From assembly GCA_029891385.1 (NCBI GenBank), contig CM057232.1, positions 61,999,824 to 62,063,823 of the forward strand: 64,000 nucleotides of DNA. The letters are read 5' to 3'. The notes beneath the pieces are model-generated. The model was not told the origin of the DNA. It worked only from the letters and a program-made list of their open reading frames with translations, and ran no database searches. Both the position numbers and the translations under genes were made by a program. This DNA comes from Erythroxylum novogranatense. Lineage: Eukaryota; Streptophyta; Magnoliopsida; Malpighiales; Erythroxylaceae. This document shows, piece after piece, positions 22,301-33,704 of this stretch. Within the stretch, counting starts at the first letter, position 1. Each line of letters opens with the position of its first letter.

Positions 22301-22506
22301 GAATCTGATTCAAAATCTGATAAAAAATTGATGTATCTACAATATCAACATTAAATAATTAATAAAATATTCAATCCAGTATATTGAATCAAATATAGAA
22401 AAATATTCATACAAAATATAAACTTAAAATTAAGTCAACTATTCATACAAAGCACAAACTAAACATGTTCAAAATATAGAATAGTGCTTAATATAAAAGT
22501 GTCAAA

Positions 22507-23457
22507 TCAATAAAAATTCGATATGCAATAATATGAAAATATAACTAAAGCGACAATCAAATCCAACTTCCTTGTTTGTGTCATCTTCAAAAAAATATCC
22601 CTATAAAGTGGAGAATCATGTAAAGTCTTCGTAGTTATTCCATATTGCACATCGTCAACACCCAATTCATGTAAAGAATTCAGACGTTCCATCATTATGT
22701 TAGACTCTTGAGATCTATTCTCTGCAGTGGATGATGTTTCACTCAATTTTTTTCTCAAGTAAATCATTATTCCTTTTTGATTGTTCACTAAATATAAGTA
22801 AGGCTTCTTCTACAATAATATAAGTAAGGCTTCTTCTACAATATTAGAATGTGCCTTCTTTGCCTTCTTATTCTTAGGAGACCTCTTTCTCGTAGACGGT
22901 GAATTTTTATCTCCATTTTCTCTTCCATTACATGAGTAATCTTCATTAATATCATTTCCATGTTCCTCTTCTATAATATTCGATGGAGATTTAGTTGATA
23001 GATGTACATGAACACTAGTTGCAGTAGTATCTCCAAAAATATGGCACAAGTTTAAAAATTCCTTACATCCTTTTTTCTTGAATCCATGAGCCATTTTATG
23101 CATCAATAATGATGAAAAAGATAAATGAGTGAATATTATATAATATGATATATTAATAAAACAAAAGACATATTTTATCTTAAATAGATTTTCCCAACAT
23201 TCATTTGTAGCATTAACTTCACCAGTAAAAGAGTTGTAACTGATTCCTGTTTCTTTGAGTAAGTTCTTGAAATTCTTCAATCTTGCCCTTAATCCATGAT
23301 ACTTATTCTTCAATTGAATATTAGTAAACTCCTTATTGAATTTTATTTGAAGCCCTGCTTTAATATTTTTCCAACTAGATTTGGAAAAGGTAGTAGTCGT
23401 TCGATTTCCCTTATTCACTTCGTTAACCATCAAGGAGATTAAATACATTCCATACAA
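22507..23457 (-). pseudogene. Harbinger ORF1, Myb/SANT-like DNA-binding protein
   Basis: The minus strand encodes NKGNRTTTTFSKSSWKNI, FNKEFTNIQLKNKYHGLRAR and NATNECWENLFKIK (23410-23180), the Myb/SANT-like trihelix domain common in Harbinger ORF1 and related plant proteins. A likely intron follows. The next block is GFKKKGCKEFLNLCHIFGDT (about 23080-23020), then a basic Lys/Arg-rich stretch (RKRSPKNKKAKK). A further piece at 22788-22507 matches the usual C-terminal part (LHELGVDDVQYGITTKTLHD). ORF1 would help bring transposase to the element ends and into the nucleus. A 28-bp duplication near 22795-22840 causes one break. It is more intact than the transposase. Confidence 0.65.
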
Positions 23458-24907
23458 TCATTGTAATCATTCATATTGTTTAACCTTCCATAACTAAATG
23501 TAATAACATATAAGTGACATCAATCACAATAATATTTACAAAGTATCAAATGCTAAATATAGTTTAAAATAAACATGTGATAATCTTAATAGTTTATGAA
23601 AATATTTAGTATCTAAGTTTATATATAAATTAAAAATTCATTATATGTGAAAACATGATAACAAAATCATTATAATAAATCATTTACACACTCTTTCATT
23701 TTGTTTTCAACTTAAGATATTAAGCCACTTTAACATAATTTACAAATAAATATATTTACTTTAACAAAATTTACAAATAAATATATTTAATATAATTATG
23801 GCTATGTATATATCAAATTCAACTAACTTACAATTGCATTTAATGTTTAGTTCTCTACGGTAAAGAAAAGGCTTCAACATGAAGACAATAAAGTAATGTG
23901 GTAGAGTAAGTTCACTTTTGTAACAATAAGAAGATACGTGAAGACAAGAGGATAAGAATAGACTTCAAACTCACTTACAAATGAAAAAACCAATGGTTCT
24001 CCACAACAAGGGCTATTACATGAGAGTAAGTTCACTTTTGTTAGGAAGACACATGAATAAGCTTTGAAAAATAGGCTCTGCTACTGCATTAAAGGATGGT
24101 TGCTACATTAAATAGTGTAAAGACAAGAACGTTTGACAAGTGCTCCTACATGCTCCATGCTAAAGATACATGAAGACTAGCTATAAGGACTAGCTCTGTG
24201 CATTAAATGATGAGAAGAAAAAAGTTATTGAGACGTTACAAGGAAAAATAATAACGTGAATAAAATAGATACAAAGACGAAGACGTGAAGAAGAAGAAAA
24301 CAACTACACCTATTCCTGTCTCGAATTTAAAAGATGCGAAAATCAACAAACATTATTTTGACTCTTTATAATGAATTAGATGAGGTCTTCGTTTAAGTTT
24401 AGTAGCCGAGGAGGTGAAGCAAAAACTAAAGAGTTGCATCTATCGTCTTACAAAAAATTGTAGAAGTTTATTATGAAAGCAGAAGTTCTATATGTTGGTT
24501 TTGATAAGTGAGGCTATGTCTCTTTTTCTTTTTACGGTTTTCATCTCTCCTCCATCACGTCTAGTTTTTCTATTTTGTTATGGGTCTTATGTTATGAACA
24601 AGAGAAACAAGAGAAATCACAGAAGCAACAAATAGGTATAAAAACAAACCTGGAGGTGTTGAAGACACATAAGATGAAGACAACGCAGAGAAGAGAAAAA
24701 TATGATATGCTTTTGTGAAAAAAAGCGATTATGATAACCTATTTTCAAAAATCAAGAAAAATGTTATTTTTACATTTTCGTAAAATAGATGTCTTTTATT
24801 TTCAAAATGAAATATATAAACATGTTTAATCAAACACGTTTTTAAGAATTGTTTTTAACTAACAAAATCACAACAAAAAACTTAAAAACGAAAACAAACA
24901 GCCCTTA

Positions 24908-25102
24908 TATATTTAATTTTTTCTCTTTCAATTGGTTGTTTCTTTCCTATTTGTTTATTAATTTACTCACTTTTATTTTATTTCATTTTTATTTATGTGT
25001 TTATATTATATATATATATATATTTGGCTATAGTTTTCTTTAAATCATTTCTAAAACATTTTCCCATAGATCTATTGAACATAGGCTCTCTATTAGTTAA
25101 AA
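24908..25102. other. AT-rich spacer with a TA microsatellite
   Basis: A short T-rich spacer between the Harbinger element and gypsy element B. It holds a (TA)n run at about 25006-25022. No gene is seen. Confidence 0.5.
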
Positions 25103-25107
25103 ATAAG

Positions 25108-27022
25108 TGTAACATCCCATCACCGATTGGAAGGGTAAAATAATAATTTGGGACGGGGTATGAGTGTGTATACGTATCTCGGCATGATCATGCATAACAT
25201 GGTCTCATATATATATGAATGACATTTTTTGCACATGCACATGGCTATACATGCATTAATGACATTTCCAGGCATATGTGTTTATAAATGTGTTTATTGT
25301 GAAAAATATGATTTTGTGCTTGAAAAGTGAATTGGAGTAGATTTTTGTATGTCTTACATTTTTAGGGAATTTTAAATTTTTTTTTAAAAAAAAGGGAAAA
25401 TCGAATTTGGCAGGCAAGGGACTGACCCTCGCCCTCGTGAGGTCTCGCGAGGGCGAGAGTCATACCCGCCCTCGCGAGGGCGAACGCGACGGCCCACGCG
25501 GGTTGACCTTATTCGGCCCAACCCAAACCCTCTCCTATTCTTTTGTGCATAACTTTTTCGTCCGACCTTCGATTGACTTGATTCTCGAGGCATCGAATTC
25601 GTGAGTCCTTTAATTTCATTTCTATGTGAAATTATGAATTCTTAGAGATTAAATTGACGTGGATTAATTAGGTCAAAGTTAGAGGATTGAGTAATTTTTT
25701 TCTGGTCCGTGTTTTATTAATAATTGGACCTATAAAGGTCCGAATTGAGTGATTTTGATGTCTATGAATTTCTAATATTTAGAGGAAAATTTTGTGATGG
25801 GAATTTTTTTGGAATAAGGCCGGGAATGTCACGAACATGTATTGTACACATTTTAATTGCTACATGTGCATTATTAAATATTTCTGATTGTACATTTGGT
25901 AATGTTTGTATATTTTGACTGTTATAGAGGCGCATTTGGAACGTCAACCCACTGACGTTACCGAGACTTCCAGACATTAGCTCGAAAGCTATTGGTGAGT
26001 GACTTAGATGGTTCTCTCAGTTATTAATTGCTTAGAAAACTGTGGTGGATAATGGTGGGTTAGTGAATTGTGTTTTGATTATGGATTCTGGACAGAAGGT
26101 CCGATGTATTGGGAAGCTATGACATATAAGTACTACTTGTTTGTGATTTTGGTGGACTACTTGCTTATGGTGTAATGAATTTTGACATATGTGTTGATTG
26201 TGACATCTATATTGCTTCATTGGTTCATGTGCATTCCCTGCATGAATGCATGATCAGTTAATGACAGTTGTGACCGGAGCAGCCACCGAGAGCTAGAAGC
26301 TCAATGTATTTGGGCATTGAGCCCACAGTGATTCAGAGCCTTAGGCTCAACGATTAGTGCGCCCATATTGGGACAGTTTAGGTGCTCGGTCACAACACCG
26401 TAATAAATTAGAAAAGTGTCACATATGCATCTAATTGAATCTCTTTTATTGAGTGAAAGGCCAAATGTCTTATACTTATGTGATAACAATCATGTGGTAC
26501 TTCTGAATGTGAAATTATGATATAACTGTGCTATGTTTGAGTGTTGCATGAATTGAGTGAACCATCGATGATGGTTACCTCACTGAGTTCGCAAACTCAC
26601 CCAAAATTGCAACTTATTTTTCAATATCGAGAGTAGACTCCTAGCTCCAGAAGGACTTTTCCTGCTGTGTAGATCGTGTTGGCAAGAGAAGTCATGGCTC
26701 ACAGGTCAGTCAGTTGGGATTTTTGGGATGACCTAGATAGAGTTGTATTTTCCCTGTTTATTTAGCATTGTGTATTAGGCTTTTGGAGTAATGTACAGAC
26801 AGTGAAAAAAAACTGACAGATATGTAAAGTTTTGATTTTAGTGAAATGAAATGGGGAAAATTTTGGGTTTCAAAAGTTCATGATTTTTATACTGATGTTT
26901 TATTATTATGATGCCATGTGAAGTACAGTAGTGATTGTTCGTAGCTCACCCTTATCGTAGGATATATATCGGAATGATCTACGGGCATCCCGGTGTATAC
27001 CCGATGATAAGGGGGTGCTACA
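25108..27022 (+). repeat. Element B 5' LTR, 2 kb shorter than its partner
   Basis: The first 270 bp match 31676-31945 and the rest from about 25394 matches 43744-45452. The middle 2.07 kb of the 3' LTR is missing at a breakpoint inside an A/T run near 25375-25395. The missing part includes a TATA-like word at 32184 (TTATATATTAACC), so this LTR may have lost its promoter. A palindrome cluster lies at 25426-25484. Confidence 0.8.
25426..25484. repeat. Palindrome cluster in element B 5' LTR (CCCTCGCGAGGG type)
   Basis: Three closely spaced copies of a self-complementary word occur: CCCTCGTGAGG, CTCGCGAGGGCGAG and CGCCCTCGCGAGGGCG. The partner cluster in the 3' LTR is at 43779-43882 and includes variants with C-to-T changes. 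The cluster is far more GC-rich than its surroundings. Confidence 0.75.
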
Positions 27023-27028
27023 TTTAGG

Positions 27029-27040
27029 TGGTATCAGAGC
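27029..27040 (+). promoter_or_regulatory. Element B primer-binding site (tRNA-Met type)
   Basis: TGGTATCAGAGC lies six bases after the 5' LTR. It matches the complement of the 3' end of plant initiator tRNA-Met, the usual primer of these elements. Confidence 0.85.
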
Positions 27041-27117
27041 ATGGTTTGACATCTGTTGGGACTAGTAAATATTTAGGCATGAATTATTGTGAGAAATGCA
27101 GAAATTGATCGAAATTA

Positions 27118-28185
27118 TTGTTTTGTTATAGGTCATCCGTCTTAGGTGATCAGGTTGATCAACCAGCTGACCAGGGATCAGTCGGAGACAGTAGGGAGTC
27201 CTCGGTGCCTCGATCTGAGGAGTTACCTCCTAAGGTTCCCGTGAGACGGGAGAGGAGGTACGATAGACTGCGCAAGCAGGTGGCTGTGGATTTTTATGGC
27301 AGTACAGACCCTGCTGAGGCTGAGGGATGGCTAGAGAGGACTGAGAGAGTTTTCGACCAGATGGATTGTGAACCTGATGAGAGGTTCGATTATACAGTCT
27401 CTCTCCTATAGGGCCCAGCTTATCAGTTGTGGAAGACTATCCTGGGCAGTACCACTAGGCCTTGCCTACTGACATGGGAGGATTTTTTTAGGGCTTTTAA
27501 AGACAATTATATGCCCAAGGTGTATCTTGAGATGAAGATGCAGGAATTTTTTGAATTGAAGCAGGGTAGGATGTCAGTAATTGAGTATGAGGTGAGATTC
27601 AATGAGCTCATGGGCTATGCTACTGCTTTGATTTCTACTGAGGCAGATAGGTGCCGGAGGTTTGAGAATGGCCTCAATATGGAGATTTGCACCAGGTTGG
27701 CCCGATTATATATGGACACTTTTATTGAGCTGAGGGCTGTTGCAGTGCGAGTTGAGCAGCTGATGAGGCAGAGATAGGCTGAGACTGGGAAGGGATCCAG
27801 AGGAAAGAGGCCGAGTGATAGTCAGGGTAGTTTTGACAGAAGTTTTAGCAAGCGCTAAAGCAGAACTTTCAGGTCACCGAGAGGATTTAGACAGTCCGAA
27901 TTGGGGCAGAGAGGGAGGTTTGCTTAGACTGGCAGTGGCAGTGGTAGAGGTATAGGACAGATTCAGCCTCCAGTTTGTAAGCACTGCGAGAAGAGGCACA
28001 GTGGTGAGTGTTGGTGGTTGACTGGAGCCTGCCTTAAATGCGGCTCCATGGACCATTAGATCAGGGATTGCCCTGCTACTTTGGGAGCTCAGTCTGCTGA
28101 CAGTGGCCGATCTGAGAGCAACACCACGGTGCAGCAGAATAGAGGTGGTGGATCCCACGCAGGGGTCGGGCGGCCGAGGGTTCCT
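27118..28185 (+). pseudogene. Element B gag
   Basis: The frame reads RRYDRLRKQVAVDFYGSTDP and AEGWLERTERVFDQM (27255-27370), then FFRAFKDNYMPKVYLEMKMQ and FELKQGRMSVIEYEVRFNEL, the gypsy Gag core. A double knuckle region at about 27970-28070 shows CKHCEKRHSGEC and CLKCGSMDH. Gag would form the particle. TAG stops at 27409, 27775, 27925 and 28057 and TAA at 27856 lie where glutamine (CAG or CAA) is usual. The reading frame is otherwise kept throughout. Confidence 0.8.
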
Positions 28186-28187
28186 TT

Positions 28188-28800
28188 GTGGGGACCGAGG
28201 GACGGGAAGTCGACCGCAGCCCCTGTGCCGTGGTCTATGCCATGACTAGGCAGAAGGCCCAGGATTCTCCAGATGTGGTAGCAGGTGTGCTTCTTATCTA
28301 TGGTTTTGAAGCATTTGCACTGCTAGATCCAGGATCCACACACTCATTTATTGCACCGCATTTGGCATGTAGATTGCATGGGGATAGGGAGATATTACAG
28401 TATGGGCTAGAGGTGAGTACACCTCTAGGTAGTACTACTGCTTTGGGAGAGGTCTGCAAGGGGTGCTCGATCCAGATTGATCAAGTAGTGTTGAAAGCAG
28501 ACTTGATAGTGTTGCAGTTGAGAGAGATAGATGTGATTTTGGGCATGGACTAGCTTACTGCCCATAGGGCCATCATGGACTGTTACACCAAGGAGGTCGT
28601 ACTAGAATCTCCTGGTCTGCCTAGAGTAGTGTTCAGAGGAGTTAGTCAGGTAGTGCCAGCCCGGATGATCTCATTCCTGAGTGCCCTGAGGTTGATGCAG
28701 GGAGGATGTGAGGCTTATCTGACCCATGTTATTGATACTAGAGTTGAGCAAAGGCTATAGGACATTCCTGTGATTAGGGAATTTCCAGATGTGTTTCCTG
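28188..28800 (+). pseudogene. Element B aspartic protease
   Basis: The frame holds RQKAQDSPDVVAGVLLIYGF and the active-site region ALLDPGSTHSFIAPHLACRL at about 28316-28375. The usual DSG is DPG here (28326-28334), which should destroy the enzyme. LREIDVILGMD follows, with TAG at 28551 where the conserved Trp is expected. A stop at 28758 is in [20 protein letters not shown], which leads into RT. The protease would cut the polyprotein. Confidence 0.75.
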
Positions 28801-30330
28801 ATGAGTTACCAGGTTTGCCGCCAGATTGGGAAACAGAGTTCACCATTGATCTAGTTCCAGGTCTGCTCCTATATCTATTCCTCCATATAGGATGGCACCT
28901 GTGGAACTAAGGGAGTTGAAGACTCAGCTGCAGGAGTTATTGGAGAAAGTTTTTATCAGGCCCAGTGTCTCACCTTGGGGAGCTCCAGTATTATTTGTGA
29001 AGAAGAAGGATGGGACTTTGAGGCTGTGCATCGATTACAAGCAGCTGAATCGGGTGACAGTGAAGAATAAATACCCACTGCCTAGGATCGATGACTTATT
29101 TGATCAGTTACAGGGAGCTCAGGTGTTCACTAAGTTGGATCTGAGGTCAGGGTATTATCAGCTGAAGATAGCAGAGGCTGATGTGCCTAAGAGTGCATTC
29201 CGGAGTAGGTATGGGCATTTTGAGCTTCTGGTGATGCCGTTTGGGTTGACTAATACCCCGGTAGCTTTTATGGCCTTGATGAATAAGGTCTTTCAGCCTT
29301 ACCTTGATCAGTTTGTAATTGTATTTATTGATGACATTTTGGTGTATTTGAGGAGCAGACAGAAGCATGTTGAGCATTTGAGGATTGTTTTGCAGCTTAT
29401 GAGGGAGAAGCAGCTATATGCCAAATTCAGTAATTGTAAATTTTGGTTGGATGAGGTAGTATTTCTGGGCCATGTAGTGACCGAAGAGGGTATACAGGTC
29501 GATCCGAAGAAGATTGAGGCAGTGATGAAGTGGGAAGCTCCAATGTGTCGAAGATTCGGAGTTTCCTAGGATTGGCAGGGTATTACCGGAGGTTTGTCGA
29601 GGAGTTTTCACTGATCTCAGCCCCTCTGACAAAACTTTTGAGGAAGAATGTAGCATTCAGATGGACTGAGGAGTGCCAAAAGAGCTTTGAGGAGCTGAAA
29701 CATCGGTTGACTACAGCTCCAGTGGTGGCTATTCCATCAGGGACTGGAGGTTATGAGGTTTATAGCGATGCATCGCATCAGGGATTGGGGTGTGTTCTGA
29801 TGCAGCACGACAGAGTGATTGCTTATGCCTCGAGACAGTTGAGGTCTCACGAGGTAAACTATCCAGTGCATGATTTAGAGTTAGCTGCAGTTGTTTTTAC
29901 CCTGAAAATTTGGAGACACTATTTATATGGTGAGACCTTCCAGATCTTCACTGATCATAAGAGTTTGAGATACTTACTGAGTCAGAGGAGATGGATTGAG
30001 CTGCTTAAGGATTATGATTGTACGATTGAGTACCACCCAAGGAAGGCTAATGTGGTGGCAGATGCTTTGAGCAGGAAGTCTCACACTAGTGCAGCTCAGA
30101 TTCAGGCATTGAGGTTGCCTAATTTGATACAGTTGAGAGCTTTGAATGTGCAGTTGACTCTAGATCAGGATGGGGCTTTGATAGCCACTTTGAAGCTCAG
30201 ACCGATGCTACATGACAGGATCAGGAGAGTTCAGGACGAGGATCCTGCTATGGTGAAGCTAATTGAGAAAGTAAAGGCAGATCTGAATTCTGAATTTGAA
30301 GTGAAAGATGAGACATTATGGTTGGGATAG
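28801..30330 (+). pseudogene. Element B reverse transcriptase and RNase H
   Basis: RT is well kept: [56 protein letters not shown] and the catalytic FIDD at 29324-29335. A small deletion near 29543 shifts the frame inside MKWEAPM; the next frame goes on with [20 protein letters not shown]. RNase H follows with [53 protein letters not shown] and the end motif [11 protein letters not shown] (about 30046-30080). Catalytic residues of both enzymes are present, but the frameshift separates them. A stretch joining to integrase ends at TAG 30328. Confidence 0.85.
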
Positions 30331-31660
30331 AGGCTATGTGTGCCTGATGTGGATGATTTGAGGCGAGAGATTCTGGAGGAAGCTCATATGGCTGCCTATA
30401 TTATGCATCCTGGTACTAACAAGATGTATAACACTTTAAAGCAACATTTTTGGTGGCCTGGCATGAAGAAACAAGTGGTAGAGTATGCCTCCAGGTGTAT
30501 GACGTGCCAGCAGGTTAAAGCTGAGCACCAAGCTCCAGTGGGGAAACTCCATTCGTTGCCTATTCCTAAGTAGAAATGAGAACAAATCACTATGGATTTC
30601 ATCATGGGATTGCCTAAGACTCCGAGGCAACATGATACTATTTGGGTCATAGTGGACCGGTTAACTAAATCGGCCCATTTCTTGCAAGTGAGGGAGAATA
30701 ATTCCCTTGATCAGTTGGCCCAGAAGTATGTGACTGAGATAGTGAGACTGCATGGGGTTCCAGTGTCTATAGTATCAGACCGGGATCCCAGATTTACTTC
30801 GAGGTTCTGGAAGAGTTTGCAGTCTGCTATGGGTACCAAGTTAAATTTCAACACAGCATTTCATCCTTAGATAGATGGACAGAGTGAGAGGAAAATCAAG
30901 TCTGTTGAGGATATGCTTCAAGCTTGTGTATTGGAGTTTAAAGGAGCATGAGATCAATATTTGGCCTTGATTGAGTTTGCTTATAATAATCATTATCACA
31001 GTAGCATCGGGATGGCACCATATGAGGCCTTATATGGAAGAAAGTGTCGATCGCCTCTGTATTGGGATGAAAAGGGTGTGAGAATGATTGAGGGTCCAGA
31101 ATTGATTCAGGATATAATAGAGAAGGTATAGCTGATTCGGAGTCGAATTAAAGCGGCTCAAAATAGACAGAAAAGTTATGTGGATCAGCATCGGAGGGAG
31201 ATGGAATATAATGTGGGAGACAGAGTTTTCCTACGAGTTTCACCGTGGAGAGGAGTGCTGAGATTCGGTAAAAAGGGCAAGTTAAACCCTAGGTACATTG
31301 GTCCTTATGAGATCGTTGAGAGGATTGGACATTTGGCTTATAAGTTGGCTTTATCGAGTGAGATGTCTTAGTTGCATAATGTCTTCCATGTGAGTATGCT
31401 CCGGAGATAATGATCGGATCTGACACATGTGATACCGGCTCAGGAGATTGAGGTGACTAGCAATTTCAGTTATGTAGAGGAGCCGGTCCAGATTATAGGA
31501 TCACGAGTTAAGCAGTTGAGGAACATGATTATTCCATTGGTGAAAGTCCTATGGAGGAACCACTAAACTAAGAAAGCAACTTGGGAGACCGAGGAGCATG
31601 TGAGGAGACAGTATCCTCACTTGTTCGACAAAGCAGGTAAGAATTTTGAGGACGAATTTT
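30331..31660 (+). pseudogene. Element B integrase with chromodomain-like tail
   Basis: The zinc-binding part shows MHPGTNKMYNTLKQHFWWPG and CMTCQQVKAEHQAPVGKLHS. The core has ITMDFIMGLPKT, IWVIVDRLTKSAHF with the first Asp, IVSDRDPRFTSRFW with the second and the Glu in GQSERKIKS. The C-terminal part includes GDRVFLRVSPWRGVLRFGKK and GPYEIVERIGHLAYKLAL. The tail VKVLWRNH...ATWETEEHVRRQYPHLF is chromodomain-like. Stops: TAG 30571, TGA 30577, TAG 30868, TGA 30949, TAG 31129, TAG 31369, a TAA TGA pair near 31407 and TAA 31564; nearly all replace Gln or Trp codons. Confidence 0.8.
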
Positions 31661-33704
31661 TTTTTAGGGAAGAATTGTAACATCCCATCACTGATGAGAA
31701 GGATAAAATAGTAATTTAGGATGGGGTATGAGTGTGTATACTTATCTCGGCATGATCATGCATAATATGACCTCTATATATATATGAACGGCAATTTTTG
31801 CACATGCACATGACTGTACATGCATTCATGACATTTCCCGGCATATGTGTCTATAAATGTGTTTATTGTGAAAATTATGATTTTGTGCTTGAAAAGTGAA
31901 TTGGAGTGGATTTTTGTGTGTTTTACATTTTTAGGGAATTTTAGAAATTTTTTTGGAAATTTTCGGAGAAAATTTTCGGACCGAAAAAATTGTCAAATGA
32001 CGGATTGATTGGATTTTCGGTACTGGAAAAGACTGTCCAATGGTATTGAAAATTTTGATATGAGCCATTCAAAATTGGAGTAGAATTAAATTATTATTGG
32101 AAAGGAAATAAAAGAGGGCTTAAAAACAAGACAAGTGGCAAGTGGCACATGTCACTTGCCTAATTGTGTCTTAGACTTAATTGTTATATATTAACCTAAC
32201 TTGTGCAAGCTTCCACGACATTTCTAAGGTTGAAAGAGTGAAAGGTGATTTTGAGAGTGTTTTCCTTCTTCATCTTCGTAGCTTGCCTTCTCTTTGGATA
32301 AAAGATTTTGTTTGTTCATCTTTTCTCCCTTATTTCTTCTTGGCTTGCTCCTTCTTGTGTTTACAAGGAAAGATAACCAACTTAACTTAAGCCTTTCCCC
32401 TTATGATGATGGTTGCCGTGGGTGTGAGGGGTGTGAGAGGGAAGTTGGTGAGTTGGTGAAGAATTGAAGATTTGAAGCTTGATAGGTAAGAATTTTGTTT
32501 TGTAATCCTAAATTGGTAGTTAGATGCATTAATTGTGATTAATTGTGCATTAATTTCATGAAGCTTGTGGTTTGATTGTTTGGGTATAAGTACATGTTTG
32601 TGTGAAGATGAATGATTTAACATGTGTAGTGTGTGAATTAAGTGTTTTGGATTAAGTTTGATGATGTTAGATGAGTGGTAAATTAAAGAAAGAAAATTGA
32701 GTATATGTGCTGAAATTTTGTGGCTACTTGTTCAAGTGAATGGCTTGATGAAATTGAGTTTGATTTCTTGACTAAATTGGATGCTTATTGGTGTAGAAAT
32801 GGTATTGGAATAATAGGAGTAGAGTTAGGTGTAAAATCTGGAAAACTTTACGTTGAGTATGTTTCAATGTTTGGGTTATAACTTTTGATATGGTTATGCT
32901 ATTGAGTTGAGATTTGGCTTGAATTAAACTTGAGAATTTTGGCTAGAATTCTTATGAAGGAAGTTCTGTTCAATAGTGGCTTGAAAGGTTTTGAATATTT
33001 CTTTGAAAGTGAGATATATGTGCAGGGTGAATAGTGGTGATTCTAGCATTTAAAGCTTTGTGACCTGAAACTTTGGGAAAATTTTCTAGGCTAAGGTAGA
33101 CAGATTTTGTGAAATTGGTCTTTATAAAAGTTGAAGATTTTCTTGTTAGCTTTCTATCGCCACTAAGTATGACATTTTTAGATTTTTAGGTTGAAAGTTA
33201 TGGCTTGTTAACTTTTAGATGGTAATTTATGTCTTAATGTGTTTTGGTGTGTGTAATGTCTCTAAGTATGGGTTTTGGTGATTTCTATGTTCTGATGCTA
33301 ATTTTGCACTGTTATGGTCGAAATTAGCTCAAGTGATCTTATGGAAAGTTGTAGAGGAATGTTTTAGCTTTGTAATGAGGTATGATATGCTCTTTTTGGA
33401 TAGAGGGCTTGTAAGTTATGAATTTTTAAATTTCGGATATGGTTTAGGGTATATGTTGATTTAATACTCCTTAACAGGGCAGCCACAATAATGGAAGCAT
33501 TTGACCTAGATAGATCTAGAATTTGCTTCTAAGTCCTTCATGAGAATTGTATCATGTTTTCTTATCTTTCCATTTCTATAAGATATGGAATTTTTGGATA
33601 AGGGTATAAGAAGTTATGATTTTTGAAAGATTGTGTTACTGTTGAGGATGACTTATAAACGCAGAAACTTTGATTGAGAACTTGATTTGTTTAGAGGTTG
33701 AATT

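Larger units (their letters stand above)
20537..24904 (-). mobile_element. PIF/Harbinger DNA transposon with both ORFs
   Basis: The element starts GGGGTCGTTTGGTT and ends with AAACAAACAGCCC, imperfect terminal inverted repeats. It is flanked by TTA (20534-20536 and 24905-24907), the usual Harbinger TSD. On the minus strand it encodes a Myb/SANT-like ORF1 and a DDE transposase, the two proteins autonomous Harbinger elements need. Near the right end the words GAAGAC and TGAAGAC recur many times (23880-24320); such subterminal repeats may bind ORF1 or transposase, which is inference. Length 4.4 kb is normal for the family. Confidence 0.8.

Noticed and set aside
28873..29656. Minus-strand frames opposite RT of element B
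   Set aside because: They are shadows of the RT gene with no domain.
32181..32623. Short frames inside the element B 3' LTR
   Set aside because: LTR DNA with no similarity to a protein family; the partner LTR lacks the region altogether.
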